The notes under the pieces were generated by a model. The model did not search any database and was not told the origin of the DNA. It saw only the letters and a program-made list of their open reading frames with translations. From Kiritimatiellia bacterium (GTDB taxonomy: Bacteria; Verrucomicrobiota; Kiritimatiellia; WLWN01), in contig WLWN01000001.1 of the NCBI GenBank assembly GCA_012103575.1, positions 1 through 64,000 on the forward strand: DNA of 64,000 bases, in the 5' to 3' direction. This document shows, in pieces, positions 28,431-37,270 of the stretch. The first letter of the stretch is position 1, and every line of letters begins with the position of its first letter. Both the position numbers and the translations under genes were made by a program.

Positions 28431-28886
28431 ATGAATTTTAAAAAAGCGTTATTAAAGGACAGCATATTACTCGATTTAAAAAGTGATACCAAAAATGGTG
28501 TCCTTGAAGAAATGATTGACTTGTTCATTGCTGCAGGAAAAATTCAAGATCGAAAAGGGGTTCTAAAAGCCATACTCGAAAGAGAAAAGAAGATGTCTAC
28601 GGGTATGCAAAACGGCATTGCGATTCCTCATGCGAAAACCGATCAGATAGAGAATTTAATTGCTGCGTTGGCGATTAAAAAAGAAGGTATAGATTTTGGA
28701 GCCCTTAATAAACAACCTTCCAAAATATTTATTATGACCTTGTCACCGACGAAGCGAGCAGGACCCCATATTCAGTTTCTAGCCGAGGTCAGTCGTTTGT
28801 TAAACGAACCCGATATTCGTGATCGTGTCCTAAACGCAACGAGCAAAGATGAAATCATTGAATTTTTAGGTCATGGAGGCGGATAG
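28431..28886 (+). CDS. PTS EIIA type-2 (PtsN-like) regulatory protein
   Basis: A 151-residue single-domain protein, the usual length for PtsN/EIIA-Ntr. The phospho-acceptor His lies in MQNGIAIPHAK (about residue 65). The conserved I-F-I-M-T-L-S-P and HIQFLAEVSRLLN segments follow. GAAAGG lies about 10 bases upstream of the ATG. No IIB or IIC transporter gene is nearby, so a regulatory role is likely, as for EIIA-Ntr. It is divergently paired with the zinc ribbon-IIA fusion gene. The two PTS proteins could be phosphorylated by the same HPr. Confidence 0.85.
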   Translation: MNFKKALLKDSILLDLKSDTKNGVLEEMIDLFIAAGKIQDRKGVLKAILEREKKMSTGMQNGIAIPHAKTDQIENLIAALAIKKEGIDFGALNKQPSKIFIMTLSPTKRAGPHIQFLAEVSRLLNEPDIRDRVLNATSKDEIIEFLGHGGG

Positions 28887-28891
28887 AGACC

Positions 28892-28951
28892 AGAGGTCGG
28901 ACGTCAGAATAAAGAGGTGTTCAACAAACTGACCTCTGACTTCTGACCTCT
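28892..28951. repeat. Palindromic repeat between convergent genes
   Basis: AGAGGTCGGACGTCAGA is inverted against CTCTGACTTCTGACCTCT, between the stops of the PTS IIA gene and the ClC pseudogene. It could also fold as a bidirectional terminator. Confidence 0.65.
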
Positions 28952-28955
28952 CGCC

Positions 28956-31210
28956 TCACAGGTGTTTTGCTTTTTCTAAATCTTTATCTTTGCCATATAT
29001 GATTAAGGTATCCTTCTCGGAGATACGGTAATCACGACCTGGAGCAATAGGTACAATTTTTTCTTTGCTTTGGTCTTCAGATGTCTTTTGTTTGATCAAT
29101 ATCACATGTAGATTGTAGCGTAATGGGAGTTGAGCTTTTTCTAATGTTTTTCCCCATAAAGATTTTGGGGGATCCCAGGCCATAATGGAGAATCCTTCTA
29201 CCACCTTTGCTTTTTGTTGTATGTGTCCCGAAGAAGACATCCGAGAGGCCAAACTGTCAGCCATGTCTAAGCTGACGATCTCGCGATTATACATACCCAC
29301 AACATCCGTATATCGTAGCACGCCAATGAGTGTGCGATGAGTGAGGTCATCAACAACGGGAAGTTCCGTCAATCCGGATCGTTTGAATTTAAGCAGGGCT
29401 TTGCTAAGATTTTCTGTGGGGATACATACCCCTGGATCCGTCAGTTAAACGCGGTTTTCTGCACGAACCATTTGGGCTAAAAGGGATTACAAAAAAGCCT
29501 TGACGCACCCAGCGGGTGCGCCTGCGTTTTTTTGCAACCTTTTGTCTCCAAAGCATTCGCACAGAAATCCCACGTTTAACTGACGGATCCAGGATACCGG
29601 AACTTCTTCTGTCGTTAGGTCCCCGGCTAATAAAATTTGTTCGAGGCCTTCATGGGTCAAGACTCTGCCAAGATCGCCTAAGGCAATAATACCTACAAGT
29701 TTTTTTTCGTTTCCAACAACATAAAACTGGGCCTTTTCGGTGGCGATCATTTGGTCCATAAGTTTAACAGCAGGAATATCCGGATCGACCGTTTCCAGGT
29801 CCGCATGAATCAGTTTTTTTCACGGTATGCTCTTTAAGGACATCCAGAGACCGCGTTCGAAAAATATCGATACCTTTACGTATCAGTTTGAGCGTGTAAA
29901 TGGACTCGTTACTGAAACGACTAGAGATCAGGGTGCTGATAATGCAAACGGTCATGAGAGGAAGGATAATGGTGTAGTTATTAGTAATCTCAAAAATCAT
30001 CAACATCGCGGTAATCGGCGCGTGGGTGATTCCGGCAACAAGACCTCCCATTCCGACCAAGGCATATCCACCTGCGCTATGTGTCGGGAGTCCAAAGACA
30101 GTAACCACAATGTGTCCCATAAGTCCTCCGGTCATCGCCCCCATAAACAGAGATGGTGCAAAAACACCGCCGGAACCACCTGGCCCTAATGTAAGGGATG
30201 TGGCCATGATTTTCGCAATAAGAAGTATAATCAGCATGACCCAGGGCAGTTGATAGTTAGTTAAGCGCTTGGTTGATCGTTGTGTAGCCGTCTCCGTGTA
30301 CATGTGGAAGCCATAATCCAATCAAGCCTAAAAGGAAATCCCCCACAAAGTGGTTTTAGGGCGCCTGGGATCCGTTTAGAACGATCAAACATATCTTCGA
30401 AAAAATAGAGACCTTTAATAAAACCAACAGAACCCAATCCGCAGAGAATGCCGAGAACAATGTAGGGACCTAGCTCGAAACTACTGGTTAGGTGGTATTC
30501 TGGCGCTTCAAATACAGGGCCTGTGCCGAAATAATGACGGGCAATAACCGTCGCGAGGACTGAAGAGATCACAATGGGGCCAAATTGGGAGACGCCAAAC
30601 TCTCCCAAGATCACTTCTACCGAAAAAAGCGCTCCGGCAATGGGTGCATTGAAAGTTGCGGCAATACCTGCCGCCGCCCCGCAGGCAACAAACGTACGCA
30701 TTTTTCGCCGAGAGACTTGAAGAAGTTGTCCAACGGCCGAACCTAGAGCAGAACCAATTTGAATAATCGGGCCTTCCCGTCCCGCGGACCCCCCCAGAAG
30801 CAATCGTTACCGCAGATGCAAACGCTTTAGCGATAGCTACGCGAGCACGAATCACTCCATTTTTTAGTGCCACCGCACTCATCACTTCTGGCACGCCATG
30901 CCCTCGAGCTTCTCGGGCAAAGAAATCCGACAATCAGGCCCCCTAAAGCAGGAATAAGAAGAATACGCCATGCAGGTGCTTGGATTAAGACATCTAACGT
31001 TAAATGCCAGTGCCCCCAGAAGAATCGGTGAAAGGCTTCAATAAGGTACCGAAATCCCACCGCGCCAAATCCGCAGAGAATCCCAATACATGTGGCCACA
31101 ACAATCGTAAATAAACGTTCATGTGTTTTTGCGTGCTCAAACAGGTTGAACAAAGATCTTCGAAGATGTATTCGCCACGTTTCTTTGTTGTCTATCGCCC
31201 CGTTTCTCAT
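28956..31210 (-). pseudogene. ClC chloride channel with CBS and TrkA-C domains, broken
   Basis: Read on the minus strand, the pieces give a ClC channel: GGSAGREGPIIQIGS and the GGVFAPSLFMGAMTGG selectivity segment, then a CBS pair (FYVVGNEKKLVGIIALGDL) and a C-terminal TrkA_C/RCK-C domain (IAPGRDYRISEKDTLIIYG). The coding frame is broken about four times, near 30925, 30795, 30315 and 29815, mostly at C or T homopolymers. A 163-bp palindromic element is inserted in the CBS region at 29431. The insertion is a true disruption; the homopolymer shifts may be decay or sequencing error. ClC proteins move chloride, often in exchange for protons. It is probably non-functional here. Confidence 0.85.
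29431..29593 (-). mobile_element. 163-bp palindromic MITE-like element, copy 1 (in ClC gene)
   Basis: The ends are perfect 21-bp inverted repeats beginning CCTGGATCC; the left end reads CCTGGATCCGTCAGTT and the right end is its complement. A 5-bp target duplication ATACC flanks it (29426-29430 and 29594-29598). It encodes no transposase. In the middle is GCACCCAGCGGGTGC, a strong hairpin. On the minus strand one frame is open through the whole element (54 codons), but the frame used by the ClC gene meets a stop inside it. Confidence 0.85.
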
Positions 31211-31219
31211 GACTAAAAT

Positions 31220-32086
31220 CTACACATTCGATCCGCGCCAGTGCAGTTTCTGTCTTAACAATGTAAAATAGCTGTACCCTGGAAGATGAATAAACTGGAC
31301 GTTTTGAGTGTGTTTTTTAATAAGGAGTCGATCCCCTTGTTCACAGGTCTTTTGTATTTGCCCATCCATAGAAATGATCAGTTGTTTGTTTTTAGGTAAT
31401 GCGAGAGCCTCGATCGAAATCGTACTGTTATCAGGAATAACAAGCGGTCGCGTACTTAAGGTGTGAGGACAAATAACGTTAATTAAAAACGCGTGTGTTT
31501 CCGGCAACAATATGGGGCCGCCCGCTGATAAGGAATGCCCTGTACTTCCAGTGGGGGTCGATATAATCATGCCGTCACATACATACGAGGTCACCTCTTC
31601 GTTATTGATCGCTAAGCCAAGCGTAACGAGTCGAGGAGAAGCGCCCCACCCGATTACAATATCGTTCAACGCATAGTCATGACTTATAATTTCTATATTG
31701 TGAGTTCTTTTGCATTCAATCAGTGTTCTGGAAGAGAGAGAGAACGCGCCTTTTGTAAGAACATCAAGAGCATCGTCCACATCTTTTTCCGTGACACTGG
31801 TCATAAACCCTAGACTGCCAAGGTTAACACCCATAACAGGAATCGGCGTCCCTTTTAGAGTGCGTATAGCTCGTAACACCGTTCCGTCTCCGCCCAGGGC
31901 CATAACAACGTCAGCCTTGGCAGGCCATGCTTTCTCATCGACTTGGCTCGCGAATGGTAAAAGATCTGCCGTGGTTCCAAAAGCAATCAATTCCATTTTA
32001 AGGGACTTTGCCTTTTGCGTGAGTCTATCTAACACAGCGACGGCATGCGGTTTATTACAGTTTGCTATAACACCAATTTTGTTCAT
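31220..32086 (-). CDS. nadK: NAD kinase
   Basis: A 288-residue protein of the usual length for bacterial NAD kinase, which makes NADP from NAD and ATP. The GGDGT motif (ALGGDGTVLRAI, about residue 65) and the STPTGSTGHSLSAGGP loop are both present, as is the conserved LNDIVIG segment. I chose ATG 32086 because it overlaps the upstream tlyA stop as ATGA, which suggests coupled translation. An ATG four codons upstream is less likely. Confidence 0.95.
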   Translation of the reverse strand: MNKIGVIANCNKPHAVAVLDRLTQKAKSLKMELIAFGTTADLLPFASQVDEKAWPAKADVVMALGGDGTVLRAIRTLKGTPIPVMGVNLGSLGFMTSVTEKDVDDALDVLTKGAFSLSSRTLIECKRTHNIEIISHDYALNDIVIGWGASPRLVTLGLAINNEEVTSYVCDGMIISTPTGSTGHSLSAGGPILLPETHAFLINVICPHTLSTRPLVIPDNSTISIEALALPKNKQLIISMDGQIQKTCEQGDRLLIKKHTQNVQFIHLPGYSYFTLLRQKLHWRGSNV

Positions 32087-32817
32087 GGTTTTTCCCAATA
32101 AGCGAGGTATTCTATATTTCCTGCAGGCCCTTTCAACGGGGAGAGCATCAATCCTTTCAATACTAGACCCAGTTCATCGGTTCCAAAGAAACGAATTCGA
32201 TTTACAACATCTTTATGCACTGCAGGATTGCAGACAACACCACCTTTTTCTACATGTTTTTTGCCCGCTTCAAATTGTGGTTTTATAAGCGTAACAAGCT
32301 TTGAACCATCTATGAGTACTTCTTTAACAGCGGGTAAGATTTTAGTCAAGGAGATGAAAGATACGTCAATGCAACAAAAAGAGGGACGAGGATCAAATTG
32401 CCGAGGCGTCAGAGAGCGGGCATTCACTTTTTCCATTACAATCACAGAAGGGTGATTTCGTAATCTCCAATGAAGCTGTCCCTTCCCAACGTCTACGGCA
32501 TAGACGTGTTGTGCACCGTGTTGGAGAAGACAGTCCGTAAAGCCTCCTGCAGATGCGCCAACATCTAAACAGATTTTTTTGGAAACCGTTAGGGCGAACT
32601 GTTGAAACGCGGCTTCAAGCTTTTTGCCTCCACGACCCACAAAGGGTTCCTGGGCCGTGAGTTCTAACAAGGTCTCTTCGGGGAACAAATGTCCGGGTTT
32701 GCTTTGCACCTGTCCCTCAACGCGTACAAGACCAGCACGAATAAGGCGTTGCGCTTTTTCTCGGCTTTCGGCTAATTTTCGATCAAAAACTAGTTGGTCA
32801 AGGCGTTTGCGGGACAT
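32083..32817 (-). CDS. tlyA: TlyA-family 2'-O rRNA methyltransferase
   Basis: A 244-residue protein. Residues 1-60 form an S4 RNA-binding domain (RLDQLVFDRKLAESREKAQRL). The rest is an FtsJ-type SAM methyltransferase with LDVGASAGGFTDCLL as the SAM loop and the K-D-K-E style residues in GGKKLE, FTDC and IKPQFE. Family members methylate rRNA riboses (16S and 23S in mycobacteria); some were called hemolysins. It sits with xseB and nadK, a common bacterial arrangement. Confidence 0.93.
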   Translation of the reverse strand: MSRKRLDQLVFDRKLAESREKAQRLIRAGLVRVEGQVQSKPGHLFPEETLLELTAQEPFVGRGGKKLEAAFQQFALTVSKKICLDVGASAGGFTDCLLQHGAQHVYAVDVGKGQLHWRLRNHPSVIVMEKVNARSLTPRQFDPRPSFCCIDVSFISLTKILPAVKEVLIDGSKLVTLIKPQFEAGKKHVEKGGVVCNPAVHKDVVNRIRFFGTDELGLVLKGLMLSPLKGPAGNIEYLAYWEKP

Positions 32818-32850
32818 GGTTTAACAGAGGGTAGATGGAAGAGTCAAAGG

Positions 32851-32906
32851 CCTAAAAGTCGAAAGTCTAGCGGATTTCTTTCTTTCGACCTTGGACTTTT
32901 AGACTT
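32851..32906. repeat. Palindromic repeat between tlyA and xseB
   Basis: CCTAAAAGTCGAAAGTC is inverted against GACCTTGGACTTTTAGAC. The right arm runs into xseB and supplies its last codons and stop (32899-32901), so the repeat probably replaced the original xseB 3' end. Confidence 0.6.
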
Positions 32907-33156
32907 TCAACGCCTCCTCTTCATCAAACGGTTCGGTCGTTATTTCGTCTTTCTTTTTGACTAGTACTTCGATCTTTTTTTCAACTTCATTCAATTTTGC
33001 TGAACACGTCTTAACGAGTTGCATCCCTTCTTCAAAGTGTGCCATCATCTTTTCAAGATCTAAAGATCCTGTTTCCATCTCCTTAACAATCGTTTCTAAA
33101 CGCTGAAGAGATGCTTCAAAGTTTTGTTTTTTTGTTTCATTCTTTTCTTGTGTCAT
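32899..33156 (-). CDS. xseB: Exodeoxyribonuclease VII small subunit
   Basis: An 85-residue protein with the XseB signature FEASLQRLETIVKEMETGSLDLE and a helical C-terminus. The longer frame up to 33279 crosses the end of an IS30 element, so ATG 33156, with AGAGG upstream, is chosen. XseB binds several-to-one on XseA to form exonuclease VII. No xseA is found in the window; the upstream neighbour has been replaced by the insertion sequence. Confidence 0.92.
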   Translation of the reverse strand: MTQEKNETKKQNFEASLQRLETIVKEMETGSLDLEKMMAHFEEGMQLVKTCSAKLNEVEKKIEVLVKKKDEITTEPFDEEEALKV

Positions 33157-33203
33157 GATTTTCGCCTCTCGTCCCCTTTTTCTCCAAAGAGGTAGAGTAA
33201 CAA

Positions 33204-34223
33204 TACAAGTGCAAAGGTCCGCAGCATAGTTCATTCTTTGGGTATCTGACCCCCCCCAAAGGAGAACATAGAATGCCACGAACCTACGAACATTTAAACC
33301 GTTATGAACGAGAAGTGATAGCCCAGATGCTAAAAGAAAAATATAGCTTATCTCAAATTGGCCGTCACCTGGGCCGATCCCCCTCGACTATTTGGCGCGA
33401 ATTTCGCCGTAATCGAGTCCGTGGCCGCTATTACCCAAGACCCGCAAATGGCCTGGCTCAAAGCCGATTACAGCTAGCTCGAAAGCCTCAAAAAGTGATG
33501 GGAGCTAGCAAAGAACAAGTGGAGACTCTCCTGGCGAAGTATTGGTCTCCAGAGCAGATTGAAGGTCGAAGAAAGCTAGAAGGTGACCTTCCCATCAGTC
33601 GAATGACGATCTACCGCTACTTGTACAGTCCAAGAGGGGCTGGCTACCGAAAATACCTGCGTGGCCCCGGAAAGAAAAAACGAGCGACTCGGAAAAGCCA
33701 TTCACGTATACACAACCAAACAATGATTGACCAACGCCCCGAAGAGGGTGAAAGCCGCAAGGTGGCAGGCCATTGGGAAGGTGACACTATTCAGGGCCAA
33801 ACGAGAAAAGAGGCCTGTGTAGTCACTCTAGTAGATCGAGCGACTCGATATCTCATCGCCGATCTTTTACCTCGATGCAATGCCGAATCGGTCAACCGTT
33901 CCGTACCTCAGTTCGCTGATTCAGGGCTCCCCTGTAAAACGGTGACTGTAGATAATGGCATGGAGTTTGCCAGCCATGCTAAACTACAGAAAAAAATAGC
34001 AACCCCCATTTTCTTTGCTGAAGGGAGAAACCCTTGGCAAAGAGGGACCAACGAAAATACGAATGGTTTGCTTCGCCAGTTTTTCCCGAAGAAAACCGAC
34101 TTTGCTGCCCACAGCTTCGCTTAGTTGAGATGGGCTGTGGAGTTACTGAATAATAGACCGAGAAAATGCTTAGAATATAGAACGCCCAAAGAAATGATGG
34201 ACAGCTTCGGTTTTGCACTTGTA
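33204..34223 (+). mobile_element. IS30-family insertion sequence 1
   Basis: The bounds are taken from 12-bp inverted ends, TACAAGTGCAAA at 33204-33215 and its complement at 34212-34223. It carries one transposase gene. The right end lies inside the coding region of an IS4-like transposase fragment. Confidence 0.7.
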
Positions 34224-34229
34224 AGTTGA
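33273..34229 (+). pseudogene. IS30 transposase with in-frame amber stop
   Basis: An N-terminal helix-turn-helix (YSLSQIGRHLGRSPSTIWREFRRN) is followed by the DDE core: GHWEGDTIQG, VDNGMEFASH and WQRGTNENTNGLLRQFFP. TAG at 34122-34124 interrupts the frame. Beyond it the same frame continues with LRWAVELLNNRPRKCLEYRTP, the normal IS30 C-terminus, to TGA at 34227. A single CAG-to-TAG change would explain this. GGAG precedes the ATG. Confidence 0.85.
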
Positions 34230-34591
34230 GTCTGCAATCCCGGAGATTGACGTTGTAAGTGATCGAGCATTTCCCAGAACAGTTCTTGGGCCATCTTCGC
34301 CGGTCGTGTTTTATTCGCATGGCTTAACCCATTTCGGCTCGGGGCTGTAGCGGCGCGAATCGCCGCTAACTTCGGTGAGTGAGCTCCCAGAGCGTCGCAG
34401 ACATCGTTGAGCCCAACCGCACGTATAAGTTGGCCAAAAAGGATGCTCCCCACATGACTCCATGGCGTAAATGATCTTGCTTGGACCCCATATTTTTTGG
34501 CGAGTTTATTGACGAGGTGGCCAGGAATAAGTTGGCACATTTGTTGAAGAATAGTAGCCTGGCTTCGAGCTGGGGTTGCAGATCTTTTCAT
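34225..34591 (-). pseudogene. IS4-like transposase, N-terminal fragment
   Basis: About 120 codons that look like the N-terminus of IS4-type transposases (LIPGHLVNKLAKKYGVQARSFTPWSHVGSILFGQL, compare the DUF4372 region). They are cut off by the IS30 end at 34223. It is a different element from the IS4 copy at 40955. The catalytic domain is missing. Confidence 0.7.
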
Positions 34592-34694
34592 AAGCGCTCC
34601 TCGGGGTTAATTTTTTAATTACGGTTTCAAGGAGAGTTTACTCTGTAGCCCGGCTCACTTACAGAATACTGATCCGCTTATGGGATGACTGTGT

Positions 34695-34892
34695 TTACCG
34701 TGAGACTTTCAGAGGGGATGGAGGGGCTTTCACTTCTCGTTGGCCAACCGATGTCGCACACTTTGAACAGCGATATTCATGAAGCTCAGAATGAGGGAGT
34801 ACCAATAAAAGACGTTCTCGTACCGGTTGAGCCACCTTACAACGTGGACAATATAACTCCGAAGCTTTTAAATCTTCAAATTGTTTTTTCAT
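34695..34892 (-). CDS. Small zinc-ribbon protein
   Basis: A 65-residue protein with two CxxC pairs (YCPRC and RCSKC) separated by a hydrophobic LLLVLP strand, so a single zinc-ribbon fold. It has no signal peptide. I do not recognise a named family. Such small ribbons may bind nucleic acid or protein. It is the only intact gene between the insertion sequences and the decayed region at 35-36 kb. Confidence 0.6.
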   Translation of the reverse strand: MKKQFEDLKASELYCPRCKVAQPVRERLLLVLPHSELHEYRCSKCATSVGQREVKAPPSPLKVSR

Positions 34893-35089
34893 ACTGTAGA
34901 AACTCTCCTAAAAATCGTAAAAAAGTCAACAAGACAGCTTGATCTTCCGCATCTAAGCACCATTATCTGTCCTATTTCGACAAACATAATAAAAGACTCT
35001 TATATTTTAAGAGTTCATTTAACTCAGACAGAAACAACCCTGCCAAACCTAATTACAGAATTCGGATACCCTAACCACAGAGACAAAAT

Positions 35090-35470
35090 CAGTCCCGGGC
35101 CGTTAATGAAAAAAGGTCGTTTTCCCCATCTGCCGGATCTTCCACATTCCGATGTCTTTCTTCTGTACGTGCCATGCTCTTAGATCCCAGGGAGACCTAG
35201 GGCCATGTAGCCTTCGCCCCTCCAGAAAGGTTGGGCTCTCCCGACTCTCAATGATCTCTCGGAGCTGTATCGCTTAAGGGTGATTATTCCCACCCAATGG
35301 CTCACACATTCCCTGTGTATACTTCACCTGCTTCGTCACCTAACAGGCGCAATACTCGGTGCTTGCCGTGGTCACCACTACCTAGCAAGGCAGGACTCTC
35401 ACCTGCTGAAACACGCCAGCTTCGCTTGGCATACCTACAGTCTATATACCCCATTATTGAGCGTTTTCGA
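35090..35470 (-). other. Structured non-coding stretch, possible group II intron remnant
   Basis: On the minus strand this reads with stem-forming blocks: CAGCAGGTGAGAGTCCTGC, CTTGCTAGG...CACGGCAAG and GTGGTGACCAC. The AGGTGAGAGTCCT phrase resembles domain I of group II introns. No reverse transcriptase and no domain V were found, so it would be a 5' fragment. No credible coding frame is visible. A hairpin AGACTCTTATATTTTAAGAGT lies near 34995, before it. The rest of 34893-35481 shows nothing else. Confidence 0.3.
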
Positions 35471-35481
35471 AAGCCTTTTCT

Positions 35482-36095
35482 TCATGTCCCATTTTTTTCC
35501 TTCATAAGGAGTCCTTTTGATTTCTCTAAGCAGGCGGTTAGGTTAAAATGTGGGAGGCCCTTCCATGCGGCGACTTTTGTCGATGGAAGCCCCCCTCCAT
35601 TTGTCCCCATCAACCTCTTGCAAAACCCCACACCACAATCGACCTGTATCTTGGCGCTACCTTTTTTGACATCAAGGAGCCTGCCGGGACCCCGCAATTC
35701 GTCAAAGATCTTACTGGCGTCACCCACCCCGTAATCGGCGGAGACGTTTTCAGATTTCACGCGCAGGCTGGTCACTTTCCCAATGAAGAGGTAGCCGACA
35801 TCGAGTATTTCTCCGGCGGTGACAAGTTCATCGGCTTTAACAACACCTTCCCATTCCTGTTCGGGCAGGATTTAATCAAGCTGAGTGCGTTCAATCACGT
35901 CAAGGCAGTGTGGTGAATTGATCAGCGGCCACTCATCGACATCTCCGATTGGGACCAAAAGATTCAAATGCCGGAATACCGACACGAGCCCGTTTCAGGC
36001 CTGAAGGCGGACGCGGATAGTGACCAACATCCTCGGTTAACGTATCACGCGAAGCGATTTCGCGGGAGCTAACACAGCCGATATCAATCGAACTT
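35482..36095 (-). pseudogene. Decayed CsgG-family lipoprotein gene
   Basis: Minus-strand fragments in different frames read like a CsgG/HfaB-family protein: LTEDVGHYPRPPSG with RVGIPAFESFG, then DVIERTQLD (stop), then EGVVKADELVTAGEILDVGY with LFIGKVTSLRVK. The ERTQLD and GxLFIGKVT motifs are typical of CsgG-like outer-membrane secretion or signalling proteins. A stop follows ERTQLD, and at least one frameshift lies upstream, so it is broken. The 3' end runs towards the possible intron remnant at 35470. Confidence 0.5.
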
Positions 36096-36168
36096 GTGAC
36101 TTGAGCTTCTTATACAATATTGGTTTGAAATTCTGACTATAAATCAAAAGAAGGCTAATCCAGCAATC

Positions 36169-36642
36169 TCATTTAAGTCCTATACAAAGCCTATAAAGCC
36201 AATTGGCAACAACAAGAAAAGTTAATCCTACCAAAGCCTTCATCCATATCCTCCGTTCTATTAACGGGCTCTTGATTTGTATTTGAACACCTAGAACAAG
36301 TCCCGCTGTGGACCATAAAAAGATGAGTGCTACAAAAAGGTATAAGGCTATAGACAAAGGACTGTTGTAAATAGCAGAAGACCAATGCCCTCTTGTAATC
36401 AACCCAAATGAGCGGGTAAATCCGCAAAACGGGCAAGGGACATTGGTTAGCATCAGAAAGGTGCACGGAAAGAGTCTTATCGTTGATGGCATAAATGCTG
36501 AGAGGCCTAGTATTCCTCCAGAGATTAAAGCCCAAGGAACGTGCACGCCCACCACATCCCAATAGGAGGGAGGGCGTACAAACGAAACAAATTTGTTGGT
36601 TTCTTTATGAAGCAGGGCTGTTGTCTTCTGTGTCGGGTTCAA
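36169..36642 (-). CDS. DUF2752 membrane protein
   Basis: A 157-residue protein with about three membrane helices and the DUF2752 signature CPFCGFTRSFGLITRGHW followed by NSPLSI. The family is widespread and of unknown function; the Cys pair might bind metal. Its 5' end overlaps the gene upstream by 38 bases in a different frame, which indicates co-transcription. Confidence 0.85.
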   Translation of the reverse strand: MNPTQKTTALLHKETNKFVSFVRPPSYWDVVGVHVPWALISGGILGLSAFMPSTIRLFPCTFLMLTNVPCPFCGFTRSFGLITRGHWSSAIYNSPLSIALYLFVALIFLWSTAGLVLGVQIQIKSPLIERRIWMKALVGLTFLVVANWLYRLCIGLK

Positions 36643-37249
36643 GCCCTATTTCTACGGGTACACTTGTTCCAAATACATTTCGATAGACTATGGTCAAAAT
36701 ACAAAGATGAATCGGGATGGTTACAATAAGCCCAATACCACAAGCGATAATCCCTATCAACCCGATAATGCTCGAAACGATAAATAATCCAAGGAGAGGC
36801 AAAAAGTTCAATTTTACTTTATCGATACTTTCTAAGGAGGCGGTCCAAAAGTCCTTATTTTTTTCTGCAATAACAAATAAGCCAAACATCAAAAATGTTG
36901 GACCAACTATGTCTAAGAGAAGACTAAGCAGGTGCCCAATACAAGGGATCAACGCGAGAATGGTATTAACTATTACGAAAACAACCGTCCAAGCGAGCAC
37001 AAAAAGCAGTGATGGAACAAAGAGATCGAATCCCTGGAAAATGTCTTTTAGTTCAGGGTCAGGTTTGGTTTTATCATGAAGTCGAAGTATCATTAATAGT
37101 AAGCTGACGATCATGGGGCCTGCTAATATAAACGTACAACTAAGCACCAAAGCGATGAACGTTGCTGGAATCAAAAGATTCAAATTGTTTTTGTAAAGCT
37201 CAATGCCTTCCTGGAACCAATCGCCAAATTTTACTGCTATCTTATCCAT
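36605..37249 (-). CDS. Multi-pass membrane protein (DUF4013-like)
   Basis: A 214-residue protein with five or six hydrophobic helices, starting MDKIAVKFGDWFQEGIELYKNN, a pattern seen in DUF4013 and related small integral membrane proteins. AAGGAG lies before the ATG. The acidic tail EPDTEDNSPAS is probably cytoplasmic. It is co-transcribed with the DUF2752 gene and lies just downstream of the phosphorylase gene. The function is unknown. Confidence 0.65.
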   Translation of the reverse strand: MDKIAVKFGDWFQEGIELYKNNLNLLIPATFIALVLSCTFILAGPMIVSLLLMILRLHDKTKPDPELKDIFQGFDLFVPSLLFVLAWTVVFVIVNTILALIPCIGHLLSLLLDIVGPTFLMFGLFVIAEKNKDFWTASLESIDKVKLNFLPLLGLFIVSSIIGLIGIIACGIGLIVTIPIHLCILTIVYRNVFGTSVPVEIGLEPDTEDNSPAS

Positions 37250-37270
37250 AACTAACTCCTTGTTTGTGTA

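Noticed and set aside
29827..30253. Plus-strand reading frames inside the ClC gene
   Set aside because: They are antisense to conserved ClC sequence and have no family features.
33157..33279. Extended xseB start at 33279
   Set aside because: The extra codons come from the IS30 end and do not match XseB.
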